Below are positions 46,505 through 57,634 of a DNA stretch of 64,000 nt, piece by piece. Position 1 is the stretch's first letter. Every line of letters begins with the position of its first letter. Origin of the DNA: Pseudoips prasinana (taxonomy: Eukaryota > Arthropoda > Insecta > Lepidoptera > Nolidae); assembly GCA_951640165.1 (NCBI GenBank), contig OX621237.1, positions 12,090,001 through 12,154,000 of the forward strand. Direction: 5' to 3'. The translations under genes were made by a program, and so were the position numbers. A model generated the notes under the pieces. The model worked only from the letters and a program-made list of their open reading frames with translations, was not told the DNA's origin and ran no database searches.

Positions 46505-47385
46505 GGTCAGTTTCGTTTTTATTCTGCTCTTTTTTCCAATCCACCCAGTTTCTTTAGATCCTCGTCATGTGTCTTTCAGTGGAAGAAGATAAAAGGAAAC
46601 CTTAAAAAAGCTTATAGCGTGTTCTTTTTTAGATCTTAATTGGTTTTTCCATAACTTGAATAACATTTTGTTATTTAAAATATTTGGCCTATTTATTTAT
46701 TTTTATTGCAGGATTTGTTTTATTGCATGCGTTTTGCATTAGGTTGGACTTATCAGCAAATTATACGCACGCATATAATCCTACATACACACTTACACAA
46801 AAATAATAATTTGAGTATAATTATTATTGTTGCAAATAAAATAGCCAAGTTCCCATTAAATACATGATATTCGTCAGATTTGTTCCACTTTTTCGTCCTA
46901 CATTCCAAAGAATTCCTCTTTTGCCCCATATTAAATTTGATTCCTGTTTCGCCCTACTTTATAGTACTTTGCTAACCAAAGTAAGCTTAGCAAATTGAAA
47001 TCTGTTATAATACTATTATGAAAGGCCTGCTGGTGCATATATACAAACATAAAGGCCAAAATATGTGGTTTTGGTTTCCATTCAAGACAAATCTTATATG
47101 GTAGGTAAGGTGGTTATTTTGTTCTGGGTGGAACTGATCTATAATATGCAGGAAGTTAGAAATGTATGAGTATCTTTGTCAATTTTCTAAATACCATATT
47201 ATAATCATAATATTTATCTTAGTTTTCAACCTCCGTTTCTCCAATACCAAGTAGGCCACCACAAAGTCTACCATGGTATCCTACCTATTTTGTGATCAGA
47301 CAGCTGTATGTAAGTAGTTCCCAATTACATTGGGAATAAAAATAAAAACCACGTCGTCAATCATATATTTTTTAATAACAAGTAA
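46505..47385. other. Intergenic DNA, nothing recognised
   Basis: A+T-rich, no gene supported. Confidence 0.4.
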
Positions 47386-47389
47386 ATTT

Positions 47390-47487
47390 CTTAATTATAA
47401 ATCACAATCAGAATCACAGAACTTTTACTAAATAGTCTCTTAATTATAAATCACAATTGGAATCACAGAAGGTTTACTAAATAATTA
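47390..47487 (+). repeat. Two-copy tandem repeat, unit 49 bp
   Basis: Unit starting 'cttaattataaatcacaat' at 47390 and again at 47439, with a few substitutions. Confidence 0.85.
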
Positions 47488-47589
47488 ACTAGTATAGTTT
47501 TTAAAAACAGCAAAATCAACAGAATATAATTACAAGATACCTTACTAATAAAGTTTAAACATTGACATAAATATTAATTTTAATAATTA

Positions 47590-47899
47590 CGACTTACCAT
47601 ATTCAACTCTCTAAAACACCCTTCTGTACTTTAACTTCAGTAATTAATAACTTCAGCTTCAATAATCACCAGGTTGTAAGCTCGTTCATCAGGGAAAAAT
47701 ATATTCATGGTGGCTCTCTAATTCTCATAAATAAGTTGTTAAAGTTTAAAGAAAGAAGTGATGTTGTGAGCCTTTCTGTTGAGCGAGTTGTAGAGATTTC
47801 ATGTGTTGAGTTGGAGCAATGTATTGTTTTGAGTCCAAACCTCCTTGTGCACCATTTGATACTTTTTCAAATATTATGGAGGATGCATTAAATAAATTA
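47590..47899 (+). pseudogene. LINE A segment 1: endonuclease, N-terminal part
   Basis: Reads SSFIREKYIHGGSLILINK, then LKFKERSDVVSLSVERVVE and SCVELEQCIVLS. After a small indel it continues KPPCAPFDTFSNIMEDALNK. Segment ends at TTA 47897-47899, the target of insert 1. Confidence 0.8.
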
Positions 47900-49984
47900 C
47901 ACTGGTCAACACTGGTTTTGCCACACGAACTTTGATAGCTAATTTTGTTTTATCAATCTACCCTCATTATTAAATCACAGTTGTCATATGTCAATTAGCC
48001 TCATATTTGTTGTGATACGGTAATACTCATAACTAGTACTACGGCATTAAATTAACAGAAATGCTTACAAGTAAATCGTTATAAAATATTTGTCGTTGAA
48101 TTTGAACACTTTTTTTGTGATTTATTAACCGTGTGAACATGTCGAGGAAGTGTAATAATAACCCTAACTCTTTTTGTTATGTCTGCGGAGAACTAACATT
48201 CAAAAAACAACGACGAAATTTAACGAATCTTGTGTTGGAGTGTTATCACCAATGTTTTGGTTTTTCTGTCGCCCATCAAGACAAATCCTGGGCCCCTCAT
48301 ATCTGTTGCATAACGTGTGCGAAAAATTTAACTGACTGGAAGAAAGGTGCACGACCTATGCCGTTTGCTGTACCCATGATATGGACTGAACAGCGAGATC
48401 ACGTTTCAGATTGCTATTTTTGTCTCACTGACATAAAAGGTATAAATTACAAGAAAAAAAACACAGTTATTTACCCTAACTTATCATCGGCTATAAGACC
48501 AGTCTCTCATTGTAAAAAAATGTCAGAACTAATACCAGTTGCAACTACGTCTGTTGAGAACGACAATGTACAACCGTCCACTTCAGGTCAATGTGTTCAC
48601 GAGGACAATGACTTTGAGTTTGAAGAAATTGTAAACGAGCCACATTTGATAACTCAAGGAGACCTAAATGATTTGCTTCGGGATTTAAATTTGTCAAAAA
48701 AGCAGTCAGAACTATTAGGATCTCGTCTAAAAGGATGGAATTTGCTACATCATAATACAAAAGTTAGCTATTTTCGAAACCGTGATCAACACGTATTTTT
48801 CTCAGGATGGAGATTTGGTGTTTTGCAATAACATAAATGAGATTATGAAAATGTTGGACATAGATTTTGATCTCTCTCAGCGGCGTTTATTCATTGATTC
48901 TTCGAAAGCAAGTCTAAAAGCAGTTTTATTGCATAATGGAAATATGCTTCCGTCTGTACCTCTGGCCCATGCTGCGAATATGAAAGAAACCTATGAAAAT
49001 ATGAAACTCTTACTTGAAAAAATAAATTACAGTACATATTCCTTCAAAATCTGCGGTGATCTTAAAGTTGTTGCACTATTGCTTGGACTTCAGCTGGGTT
49101 ATACAAAGTTTTGCTGCTTTTTATGTGAATGGGATAGCCGAGACAGAACTAAACACTATATAAAAAACATGGCCTTCGCGTGCATCGTTAGTTCCTGGGC
49201 AAAAAACGTAAAGTATTTACCCCTTGTACAGCCAAATAATGTGCTTCTACCACCATTGCATATCAAATTAGGATTAATAAAAAATTATGTGAAGGCAATG
49301 GATCGCAATGGGAGTGGATTTTTGTATCTAAAAGAAAAATTCCCTAAAATAAGTGATGCAAAGATAAAAGAGGGTATTTTTGTTGGCCCTCAAATTAGGG
49401 AGTTAATAAAAGATTCGACATTTGAAGAAAAATTAAGCGATTTAGAAAAATCAGCATGGAAGGCTTTTAAAAATGTTGTTGCTAATTTTTTGGGTAACCA
49501 CAAGAGTGACAGCTACAGAGAATTGGTTAGCGAGCTATTATTGTCATATCAAGCATTGGGTTGCAACATGTCACTTAAGATCCATTTTCTAGACTCGCAC
49601 CTGGATTTTTTTCCTGACAATTTAGGGGCTGTCAGCGACGAGCACGGTGAGAGGTTCCATCAGGAAATTTCTAATATGGAAAAGCGGTACCAGGGCAAAT
49701 GGAGCCCAAATATGTTAGCAGATTACTGCTGGACAATTAAAAGGGACCAACCACAAGCTAAATATTCAAGAAAATCTTTATTATTTATTACGTCATTTAT
49801 AAAAAAATAAACTTGATTTACGAGATGTGTTTTTTTCTTAATATTTTAAATTACTCAATAGAATAAAATCCTTGTCTAGCAAATTCTTTTTAACTGTTTA
49901 TTTTTTCGTACAATCACGAGTTAAAGTAAAAAATACCAAAAAAGTCCGTGTGGCACGACAAAGTTAAAATTTTGTTGACCAGTG
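47900..49984 (+). mobile_element. Insert 1: CACTG-ended DNA transposon with TTA target duplication
   Basis: 2085 bp. The ends are inverted: left CACTGGTCAACA, right the complement of CACTGGTCAACA. A second inverted block, GCCACACG(A/G)ACTTT, lies 10-30 bases further in on both sides. TTA is duplicated at 47897-47899 and 49985-49987, and removing the insert plus one TTA restores LINE A's frame. The ends and 3-bp duplication resemble CACTA-type elements; the protein (48133-49810) is described separately. Confidence 0.88.
48133..49810 (+). pseudogene. Transposase-like protein of insert 1, one frameshift
   Basis: Two overlapping frames (48133-48831 and about 48800-49810) form one protein of about 560 residues, broken by a one-base indel in a T run near 48800-48806. 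The N-terminus has a Cys/His cluster (FCYVCGE, then CCITCAKN, then DCYFCLTD with a later HC), probably zinc-binding. An acidic linker follows. The second half has candidate RNase-H-like catalytic acids: Asp in RLFIDSSKASLK, Asp in FKICGDLKVV (followed by FCCFLCEWD, a CxxC), and Glu in VSDEHGERFHQE. The C-terminus ends NMLADYCWTIKRD and then a basic tail. I recognise related sequences as recurrent uncharacterised proteins in arthropod genomes, but cannot name the superfamily. The catalytic assignment is inference. Confidence 0.75.
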
Positions 49985-51075
49985 TTATCTAACAGTCATA
50001 AAACAGTTATCATTTGGGGAGATTTTAATATAAATATTTTGGAGAAAAGCGCAATAAGTTGCAATTTATTAAATTTGTTTAAATCCTATAATTTATATCA
50101 CAATTTTACAGAACCAACTAGAGTAACTGCTACAAGTGCTACATGCATTGATAATATATTCAGCACTGTAAATCCTTTATTAAAATCAATAATCAATAAA
50201 ATTCAGTCAGACATAACTTATTCAAATGCTCCAAAAATTAAAAGAAAACATATAAGCTATATTCCATTTAGTGAAAACCACTTAGAAAAATTTAAATGTA
50301 ATATAGTAAAACAAATAGCATGGCTGCCCTATCATGATAATCCGGATCACTTGTACAACTCTTTATGCAATTTGATTAATGATGAGTTTTGCACAATATT
50401 CACACCCAAACAACTGACTGTAAGTGACCATCTGGTATTCAGTGATTGGGCAACTCCAGGCATCTATAAAAGTCGAAATCGGTTGTATGAATTGTATGAA
50501 GAAAGATCCCATAATCATTAATACAGCTTTTCAAGAATATGTGAAACAATATGCCAAAACATTTAGACGAGCCTGTAACGCTGCTAAATCTTTGCACATA
50601 AAAAATATACTTAAATCTTCTACAAATATAATCAAAACTACTTGGAAGATAATTAACAGAGACAGGTAAAACAAAACTACATAGTCGTGATTTTAACTTA
50701 GTAATAAATAACATAGATATTAAAGGCGATTTGGAGATTGCAACTGAGTTTGTGATATTTTTCGATATTCCATTCATAATTACTAACTCTCTTTCATGTT
50801 CTTCTACATCTGCTGAGCAGATAGATACTCAAGCAAAGCGTAGGGTCGTGTGACACAGTTTTTTAATTTTTGGTGGTTAGCCCTAAAGATATTTTAAATG
50901 CTTTCAAGAGTATTAATATGAAAAACACAAAGGATGTGTGGGGTCTATCTGTTAAGACTGTTTCGTCAATTATTACTATAATCGCCCCACACTTAGCTAT
51001 TGTGTTCAATTGCTGAGTTGCATCAGGTGTATTTCCTGACTTGATGAAGTATAGTAAAATCATTCCTTTGTTTAA
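49985..51075 (+). pseudogene. LINE A segment 2: endonuclease end to RT start
   Basis: Begins in frame with TVIIWGDFNINILEKS (endonuclease core), then EPTRVTATSATCIDNIFST. After a frameshift at about 50500 it reads FQEYVKQYAKTFRRACNAAKS, and later SPKDILNAFKSINMKNTKDV and SGVFPDLMKYSKIIPLF. Ends at TTAA 51072-51075. Confidence 0.85.
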
Positions 51076-53459
51076 CCCATTTAAGCCCGCTGTCCCCATT
51101 TGGGGCCACTTCTTTAAGTACCCACATTTTCTAAATTATACTGACTAACTTTAGTTGGCAGGCAAATATTGAGTGCCAAGGAGTGTAACTTTGTGGAACA
51201 ATTATAAAATTTTGTAATTTATTGGATTTAGTGGTTGGAATAACTTAATTTATTCACTTCATCGAACAAATAGGTAATTGACCAAAGGTAAGTCATACTT
51301 TTTATATTTACAATAGTATTTATCTATCTATTTTTGTATTTCTCACTTTGCCATACTTTGTTCTAGTAAATAATGCAATTATGTCAAGTATTTTACAAGA
51401 TTATACGGTAAAGGGAAATATTTTAGTAGGTGTCCCCAAATGGGTCCAATGGGCTGATTGCTATATTTTTTATTTTTATTCGGCAGGTTTAGTTTCGGCG
51501 TGAACAATGACTAAGCGATCGTTTGACGTATCAAATGATTATCGAGGACTTGAGGAGGCTATAGAAAACATCTTGAATGAAGAGGATGATCAAGATATTA
51601 CGTACGAAATAGTGGCCATTCCTCCAGACCCGAGTGTTCTGACGGATGAAGAAGAAGGCGATGAGGACGATGTCCAACAAAACATTCTTCCGCGTGATAT
51701 CCCAGGTAGAGTTGAAGTATTTGAGTCCAGGAACGGAGGAGAGGACGATCAATGGGATAGCAGCGATGATGAACCGTTACAACGACACAGGAGAGTAGAA
51801 ATCCAGGAACCTCGTTGGCGTAAATGTGATGGTTCCTATGTCGACATGCCTTCAGCGATACATAATGTTCAGAAACGAAAGGACGACCTTGTAAACCAGC
51901 TCAAAGACCAAGCGCCAGTCAACATTTTTGAAAAGTTATTTGATGTGGAGGTATTTGATATGATCCTTATAAACACGAAGTTATATGCCGCACAACATAA
52001 CAAACATTGATGATTTGAACATTGATGATGACTTCCAAATAACTGTTGATGACATCAAATTATTTCTTGGCATTCTTCTCTTGACTGGATATCACTCACT
52101 TCCACGAGAACGGTTGTACTGGTCTTTAGATGAGGACTGCAATGTTACCATTGTTTCAAAAGCAATGTCAAAAAACAGATTTATGGAAATAAAAAAAATC
52201 TTGCATTTTTGCGACAACGAAGCTGCTGCTACGTCCACCGATAAGATGTTCAAAGTACGACCACTTGCTGACTTGCTAATCAAGAAATTCCTGGTGTACC
52301 CCCCACTGGTGTAGTCCACGAGCATCTATTGGTTGATGAATCAATGGTGAAATATTTTGGACGTCATCCAGCCAAGCAGTTTATAAGGGGCAAGCCCGTA
52401 CGATTTGGCTATAAAAACTGGATGATTGCAAGTGCTGATGGTTATTGTTATGCCTTCGATGTATACTGCGGTAAATCAGCAGGGGGATCCAGTAATGAGC
52501 CTTTGGGATCAAAGGTGGTGAAGGGTCTGTTGGAAAAAATAAACTGCGTTTCACATGAGCATATCGTGTATTTTGACAATTTTTTCACCACTCATGCATT
52601 GCTACAAGATCTGCATGACGCTGGTTATCGGGCAACTGGTACTGTAAGAGAAAATAGAACTAAGAAATGCCCACTAGTATCTGTCAAGGACATGAAAAAG
52701 AAGAACCGAGCAGAATTTGATTACCGGTTCGATACAGCCAATCAAATTTTGTTCGTGCGATGGCTTGACAACAGTGTTTGTACCATGGGTACAAACTACG
52801 ACTTCGTTTACCCTCTTGGTAAAGTAAAAAGATGGACCTCTGAAGAAGGAAGAAAGGTGAATATTCCATATGTCTTCCAGAACTACAATAAAGGCATGGG
52901 CGGAGTCGATCAAGCTGACCAGTCTATTGCAGTATACAGAACAGCTATACGAGGCAAAAAATGGTGGTGGGTTCTGTTTACATACATGCTGGACTTGGCT
53001 GTAGCTAATGCTTGGCGTCTCCATGTTATGACCGCTGAAGAGAAACTAGACCAGCTACAGTTTCGCCGAAGTATCGCCCGGGGTTATTTGAGGAGTGTAG
53101 GTACTGAAAGATCCGATGGAAGGCGTCGTAAACCTTCTTCTGTGGTGCCAAGTGTGAGTCAAGATGGTGTTGGACACTTCCCCCAGAAACTGCCTAGCCA
53201 GTTACGATGCCACGAATGTCACATGAAAGCACGTTGGGAATGTAAAAAATGCCGCAAAACATTGTGCATCGAAAAAGGATGTTTTGAAAATATCATACAT
53301 GAGCCCATTGGCCCCATTTAAGGACGGTGTTTTTTAATACATAAGGAAGTATTTTTTTGCAGGTTTTTTTTTTGAAATTGTCTTTCTAGCCTCCAATAGT
53401 CACATTAATAAAGCTTTTTTCAAAAATTTACTACTGGTTCATATTTGGGTCCAAATGGG
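51076..53459 (+). mobile_element. Insert 2: piggyBac-type transposon at TTAA
   Basis: 2384 bp between TTAA copies at 51072-51075 and 53460-53463. The ends are CCCATTT... and ...AAATGGG, a 7-bp perfect inverted repeat. A C/G-rich motif, CCCATTTGGG or its complement, recurs inside both ends (about 51095, 51430 and 53447), as expected for transposase-binding repeats. It interrupts the LINE A reverse transcriptase exactly at ttgTTTAAAgct. Confidence 0.93.
51507..53321 (+). pseudogene. piggyBac transposase with two frameshifts
   Basis: Three pieces: 51507-52010, 51985-52314 and about 52317-53321. The acidic N-terminus (NEEDDQDITYE, EEEGDEDD) is followed by the DDE_Tnp_1_7 core. The catalytic Asp residues are all present: HLLVDESMVKYFGRHP, IVYFDNFFTTHAL and KGMGGVDQADQS. 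GKPVRFGYKNW is a family signature. The C-terminal Cys-rich domain reads CHECHMKARWECKKCRKTLC. The first break lies at about 51985-52010 and the second in a run of six C at about 52299-52305. The rest is open to a stop at 53321. The copy is recently inactivated, or carries sequencing errors at the C run. Confidence 0.93.
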
Positions 53460-54383
53460 TTAAAGCTGGTGATACTTCAGACTCAGACCCTTCAAATTTT
53501 CGACCTGTTTCCGTGCTGCCCACTCTTAGTAAAATATTTGAAAAGCTTATACTTAGCCAGCTGCTCAGACACTTTAATACACATAATTTACTACACCGGA
53601 AACAGTTTGGATTCACAAAGGGTTGTTCAACCATAGATGCAGGGGTCAACTTATTAAAAAGTATATTAGCGGCTTGGGAAGACTCGCAAGATGCATTAGG
53701 TATCTTTTGCGATTTGTCCAAAGCGTTCGATTGCGTTCATCATGATACTCTGGTCAGAAAATTACACCATTACGGTATTAGGAACAAGGCTCTCGAACTT
53801 CTGACTTCTTACGTGGGCAATAGAATTCAGAAGGTTGAAATAAACGGTAAAATATCTCCGGGATCGCCAGTGGTAATGGGCGTCCCACAGGGGTCAATTC
53901 TTGGCCCATTTTTGTTTTTAATTTATTTAAATGACTTACCTTACTATGTAAGGGATAAGCATGAGATTGTGTTGTTTGCAGATGATAGTTCCCTGACATT
54001 CAAAATAAACCGACAATTAAGCAATTTAGACGATGTTAATGATGCAATCTCTAAAGTTGTTCATTGGTTTAATGCCAATAATCTTGTGCTTAATGATAAG
54101 AAAACTAAAGTCATAAAATTCACTACACCGAATGTGAAACAGGCGACAACCAATGTACAACTTAATGGAGCTAGGTTGGACCCTGTTGAATCAACTGTAT
54201 TCTTGGGTATCACTATTGACTCAAAGCTAAAATGGAGCCCAAAAATAAAAAACTGTCCAGCAAATTAAGTTCTGCAGCATATGCAGTGAAAACTATTAGA
54301 CGGCTGACTGATGTTGACACAGCTAGAATGGTTTATTTCAGTTATTTTCATAGTGTATGGAATTCTTCTCTGGGGCAGGGAGT
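53460..54383 (+). pseudogene. LINE A segment 3: reverse transcriptase
   Basis: In frame from the TTAA: KAGDTSDSDPSNFRPVSVLP, GIFCDLSKAFDCVHHD, VMGVPQGSILGPFLFL, IVLFADDSSLTFK and STVFLGITIDSKLKWSP. A stop or indel at about 54265 and another near 54350 separate VKTIRRLTDVDTARMVYFS from YGILLWGR. It ends where LINE B begins. Confidence 0.88.
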
Positions 54384-56833
54384 TTATCGTGTTAGGTGAC
54401 ATGAACTTGAATATGAATGTAGTGAATAAGGATGTAAAAACTATGAATGACATATTATCGATAAATAACCTTTCGAACATTGTAGACTTTCCTACAAGGG
54501 TGACGAATTCTACGAGTTCCAGCCTTGATCACGTATACGTCAGCCGCGAGTCCGCGGTAGCGGCTCGCGCTGCGCCCGTTCACACTGATCTTAGTGATCA
54601 TTTTGCAATTCGTGTTGTCGTGCCGTGCGCGTCGGGCCCGGGGCCCGCGCCAGCTCGCATGTTCAGGTCATACAGTCAGGCTAACAGGCACAGTTTTGTC
54701 TTAGCCTTAAATAGTGTGGATTGGAATGAAATAGAACAAAAACACTCTACCTCGTCCGAGTCACTAGCCGCAGCAGTAATTTATATAGTCAAAAATAAAA
54801 TCGACATTTGCTTTCCCTTAAAAAAAGGAAGAATACCACATAGAAATGTATCCTGGATAACGGATGAAATAGTTAATTTTAATTTATTTTTGACAGATTT
54901 GCATAAATTGACATTGAAATTCCCATCAAATACTGACTTGTTACTATTATTTAATCAATACAAAATAAAATATGACAACCTCCTTAAAAATGAGAGAAGT
55001 AACTACTATTGTAATGTAATTGGTAAATCTAATAATTTAATTAAATCCATGTGGGAAGTAGTTAAGACGGAAACTGGTAGAGACAGAAGATATCACGATT
55101 ACACTGAAACACTGAGAAAGCCTGATGGGTCTAAATTTCTGAGCAAGACTGACGCAGTTAATGCGGTCAATGACCATTTTGTAAATTCTGCAACAACATG
55201 CGGCGCGCCTCCCGCCGATGTCGCCGAAGCAGCTCGCGTGTTGGCGGCGGTGCGTCCACCAGCAGACCGTTCGCTAAGGATTAGACCGTTTACCCCGGAT
55301 GAGGTATTTCGCATACTGGTGAGTGAATTAGCCCATAAAAAGTCTAAGGATGTATATGACATATCGGTCTCATTACTTCATACTGCTGCAGGGCCCTTAT
55401 CACCCATACTTTCCTGCCTGTATAACAAATGTAGTACTGAAGGACGATATCCCCCTGCACTGAAACATGTGAAAGTATCACCTGTGTATAAAGGGAAAGG
55501 TAAGCAAGAGGAAATAAATAGCTATAGACCTGTGTCAATAATACCGGGTATAGCAAAAATTTTTGAACACGGTTTAAGTACCCGGCTTACTGAGTACCTA
55601 ATGAATTGCCAATCTTTAAGTGATAGACAGTATGCGTATCGTAAAGGCCTTTCCACAACATGTTTAGCCAGGGAACTGATTCGCCGAATTCTCGATGCAC
55701 GTGAAAGCCAAAAGCAGGTCGCAGTAATCTTCTGTGACCTTTCGAAAGCTTTTGACGTTGCGGACCACGAGGTCATATCGATGAAGATGAAGTATTACGG
55801 TATAAATGGCCCAGCATTAAAACTGTTTTCTGAATTCATGTCGGACAGATGTCAGGTGGTCGTGGGCGATGGTGGGACTGTGAAATCAAAGCAATTGCAG
55901 ACCGTAATAGGCGTTGCTCAAGGCTCATCAATTTCCAACATTGTATTCTCCCTTCTTCTTAACGATTTACCAGAGTCCATTAATGACGGGCATATATTAA
56001 TGTATGCCGATGACGTCGCGGTTGTCGTAAGCGCTACAACCTTGGAAAGGCTGGAGCAAAAGCTGAACGTAGTGGCGCGAGACCTACATCAGTGGTTTAA
56101 AATAAATGGTCTAATATTAAATGCAACCAAAACTCATTTTTTGCATTTTAACATTTCTGGAAAAACTTATAGACCACTTGCAGTTCAGGTAGGGTCTATA
56201 AAATTGGAACAGTTGAAAACCATCCCATTTCTGGGCTTCCAAATAGATAGTCGCTTGACTTGGGAGGCGCACATTGACAAACTTTGCGAGAAGGTTGGGA
56301 ATGCTTGCTTCGCACTGTGGCGCATTTCTGCTATTCTGCCTTATGACATGGTCCGGAGTTGCTACTTTGCCTCCGTACACTCGCTTTTACAATATGGCGT
56401 CGAACTCTGGGGACGCAGTGCTGAAGCGGGGCGTATCCTCAGAATGCAAAAGAGGGCAGTAAGAGCCATAGCGCGAGTGCCACAGGAGACATCGGCAGCA
56501 CCCCTATTCCGGTCCATGAATATACTGACTGTCCCGGCGTTGTTGTGCCTTCAAGTGGCGTTATTTGCGTACGATAACCATGAAGAGTACTTGAGGCGCG
56601 GTGACGGTCAAAAGTATAGCATGCGGTATAAAGACCGCCTGCGACCAGTGCCACGTCACCTAGAAAAAACAGCTAGGCTAGTGCATGCAATGGCGCCGGC
56701 CGTCTACAACAGACTTCCAGAGGACGTGAGAAAGCCCGGCTCTAGAAATGCGTTTAAATATAAGACTAAAAAGTGGCTTGTTGAACAGACATTTTATTCA
56801 TATGACGATTTAATGAAACTGCCATTGACATAG
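54311..56833 (+). CDS. LINE B endonuclease-reverse transcriptase ORF, chimeric 5' end
   Basis: An 840-codon frame. The first 25 or so codons come from LINE A; LINE B starts at about 54384 with FIVLGDMNLNMNVV, inside the endonuclease domain (DLSDHFAIRVVV follows). Reverse transcriptase: SYRPVSIIPGIAKIFE, FCDLSKAFDVADHEV (about 474), IGVAQGSSISNIVF (about 535) and LMYADDVAVVV (about 563). The template-grip motif reads GVAQGS where most LINEs have GVPQGS. The C-terminus has LLQYGVELWGRS and RMQKRAVRAIARV and ends YDDLMKLPLT. There are no stops, so the insertion is much younger than LINE A, but the 5' truncation makes it non-autonomous. A protein started from the LINE A Met is fortuitous. Confidence 0.93.
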   Translation: MLTQLEWFISVIFIVYGILLWGREFIVLGDMNLNMNVVNKDVKTMNDILSINNLSNIVDFPTRVTNSTSSSLDHVYVSRESAVAARAAPVHTDLSDHFAIRVVVPCASGPGPAPARMFRSYSQANRHSFVLALNSVDWNEIEQKHSTSSESLAAAVIYIVKNKIDICFPLKKGRIPHRNVSWITDEIVNFNLFLTDLHKLTLKFPSNTDLLLLFNQYKIKYDNLLKNERSNYYCNVIGKSNNLIKSMWEVVKTETGRDRRYHDYTETLRKPDGSKFLSKTDAVNAVNDHFVNSATTCGAPPADVAEAARVLAAVRPPADRSLRIRPFTPDEVFRILVSELAHKKSKDVYDISVSLLHTAAGPLSPILSCLYNKCSTEGRYPPALKHVKVSPVYKGKGKQEEINSYRPVSIIPGIAKIFEHGLSTRLTEYLMNCQSLSDRQYAYRKGLSTTCLARELIRRILDARESQKQVAVIFCDLSKAFDVADHEVISMKMKYYGINGPALKLFSEFMSDRCQVVVGDGGTVKSKQLQTVIGVAQGSSISNIVFSLLLNDLPESINDGHILMYADDVAVVVSATTLERLEQKLNVVARDLHQWFKINGLILNATKTHFLHFNISGKTYRPLAVQVGSIKLEQLKTIPFLGFQIDSRLTWEAHIDKLCEKVGNACFALWRISAILPYDMVRSCYFASVHSLLQYGVELWGRSAEAGRILRMQKRAVRAIARVPQETSAAPLFRSMNILTVPALLCLQVALFAYDNHEEYLRRGDGQKYSMRYKDRLRPVPRHLEKTARLVHAMAPAVYNRLPEDVRKPGSRNAFKYKTKKWLVEQTFYSYDDLMKLPLT

Positions 56834-57085
56834 TATGTAACAACATTAATTAATTTAATTGTTTTTGCAATTGAACTGTATTATTATTATTTTTTTGTAT
56901 TAATTATTTTATGTATCATTTTTAAAATGGGCTTATTATAATTTTTATTTAACTATTCACACCGTATAATTCTATGTTATTTAATTCTTTGTAATTCTTT
57001 GTTATATAATTTTATTATAATATATGTATCTTGACATGTAACATAATTCTCTGTTACCAATAAAATGAATATGAATATGAATATG
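54384..57085 (+). mobile_element. Insert 3: LINE B, 5'-truncated, (ATGAAT)n tail
   Basis: Coding part as described, then a 230-bp A+T-rich 3'UTR and a tail of ATGAAT repeats at about 57064-57085. The flanks share only AG, so no clear target duplication was found. LINE A resumes at 'agctctgctgacatta'. Confidence 0.88.
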
Positions 57086-57531
57086 TAGCTCTGCTGACAT
57101 TAGAGCGTTTCTCAAAAAAATTTTACCTTTTCTCAGAAATTATGCTGAAATTAAAATATTGAGATATACTTGATTTCTTTATTTTAAGCTATGGGTAAAT
57201 GCCTAAAGATTAGTTTTATAAGGTTTGTTTTGAGATTTAAAACGTAAATATATAGCAAAATCCATAAAAACAGACCCAAGGTGGAGAAAAATTCTTATTT
57301 GGTTACCTTCATTCGTTTACGTAAATTTAATGTAGAAACCAATTACCGGAATATTTATTGAATTAAATGTGATAATAAAACAACATTCCACTTGTTTTTC
57401 AGTCAATCACTCTATATTAGTATGCAAATCTTAAATTAAAGGCGGTATTATTTCCTTTACGTTACTACCCGTTCACAACTCTTGTTTAACTTTACATTAT
57501 TGACCCTACTTTATTTTGTATTAAAATTATG

Positions 57532-57634
57532 TACATTTTTGTGATAAAAACTAAAATATATGGTTAGTCTTTGCATTATGTATATAATAATGCAAAGACT
57601 AACCATATATTTTAGTTTTTATCACAAAAATGTA
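57532..57634. repeat. Perfect hairpin, 48-bp arms, 7-base loop
   Basis: The arm 57532-57579 (TACATTTTTGTGATAAAA...) and its exact complement 57587-57634 are separated by gtatata. It is MITE-like, or the joined inverted ends of a lost element. Confidence 0.93.
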
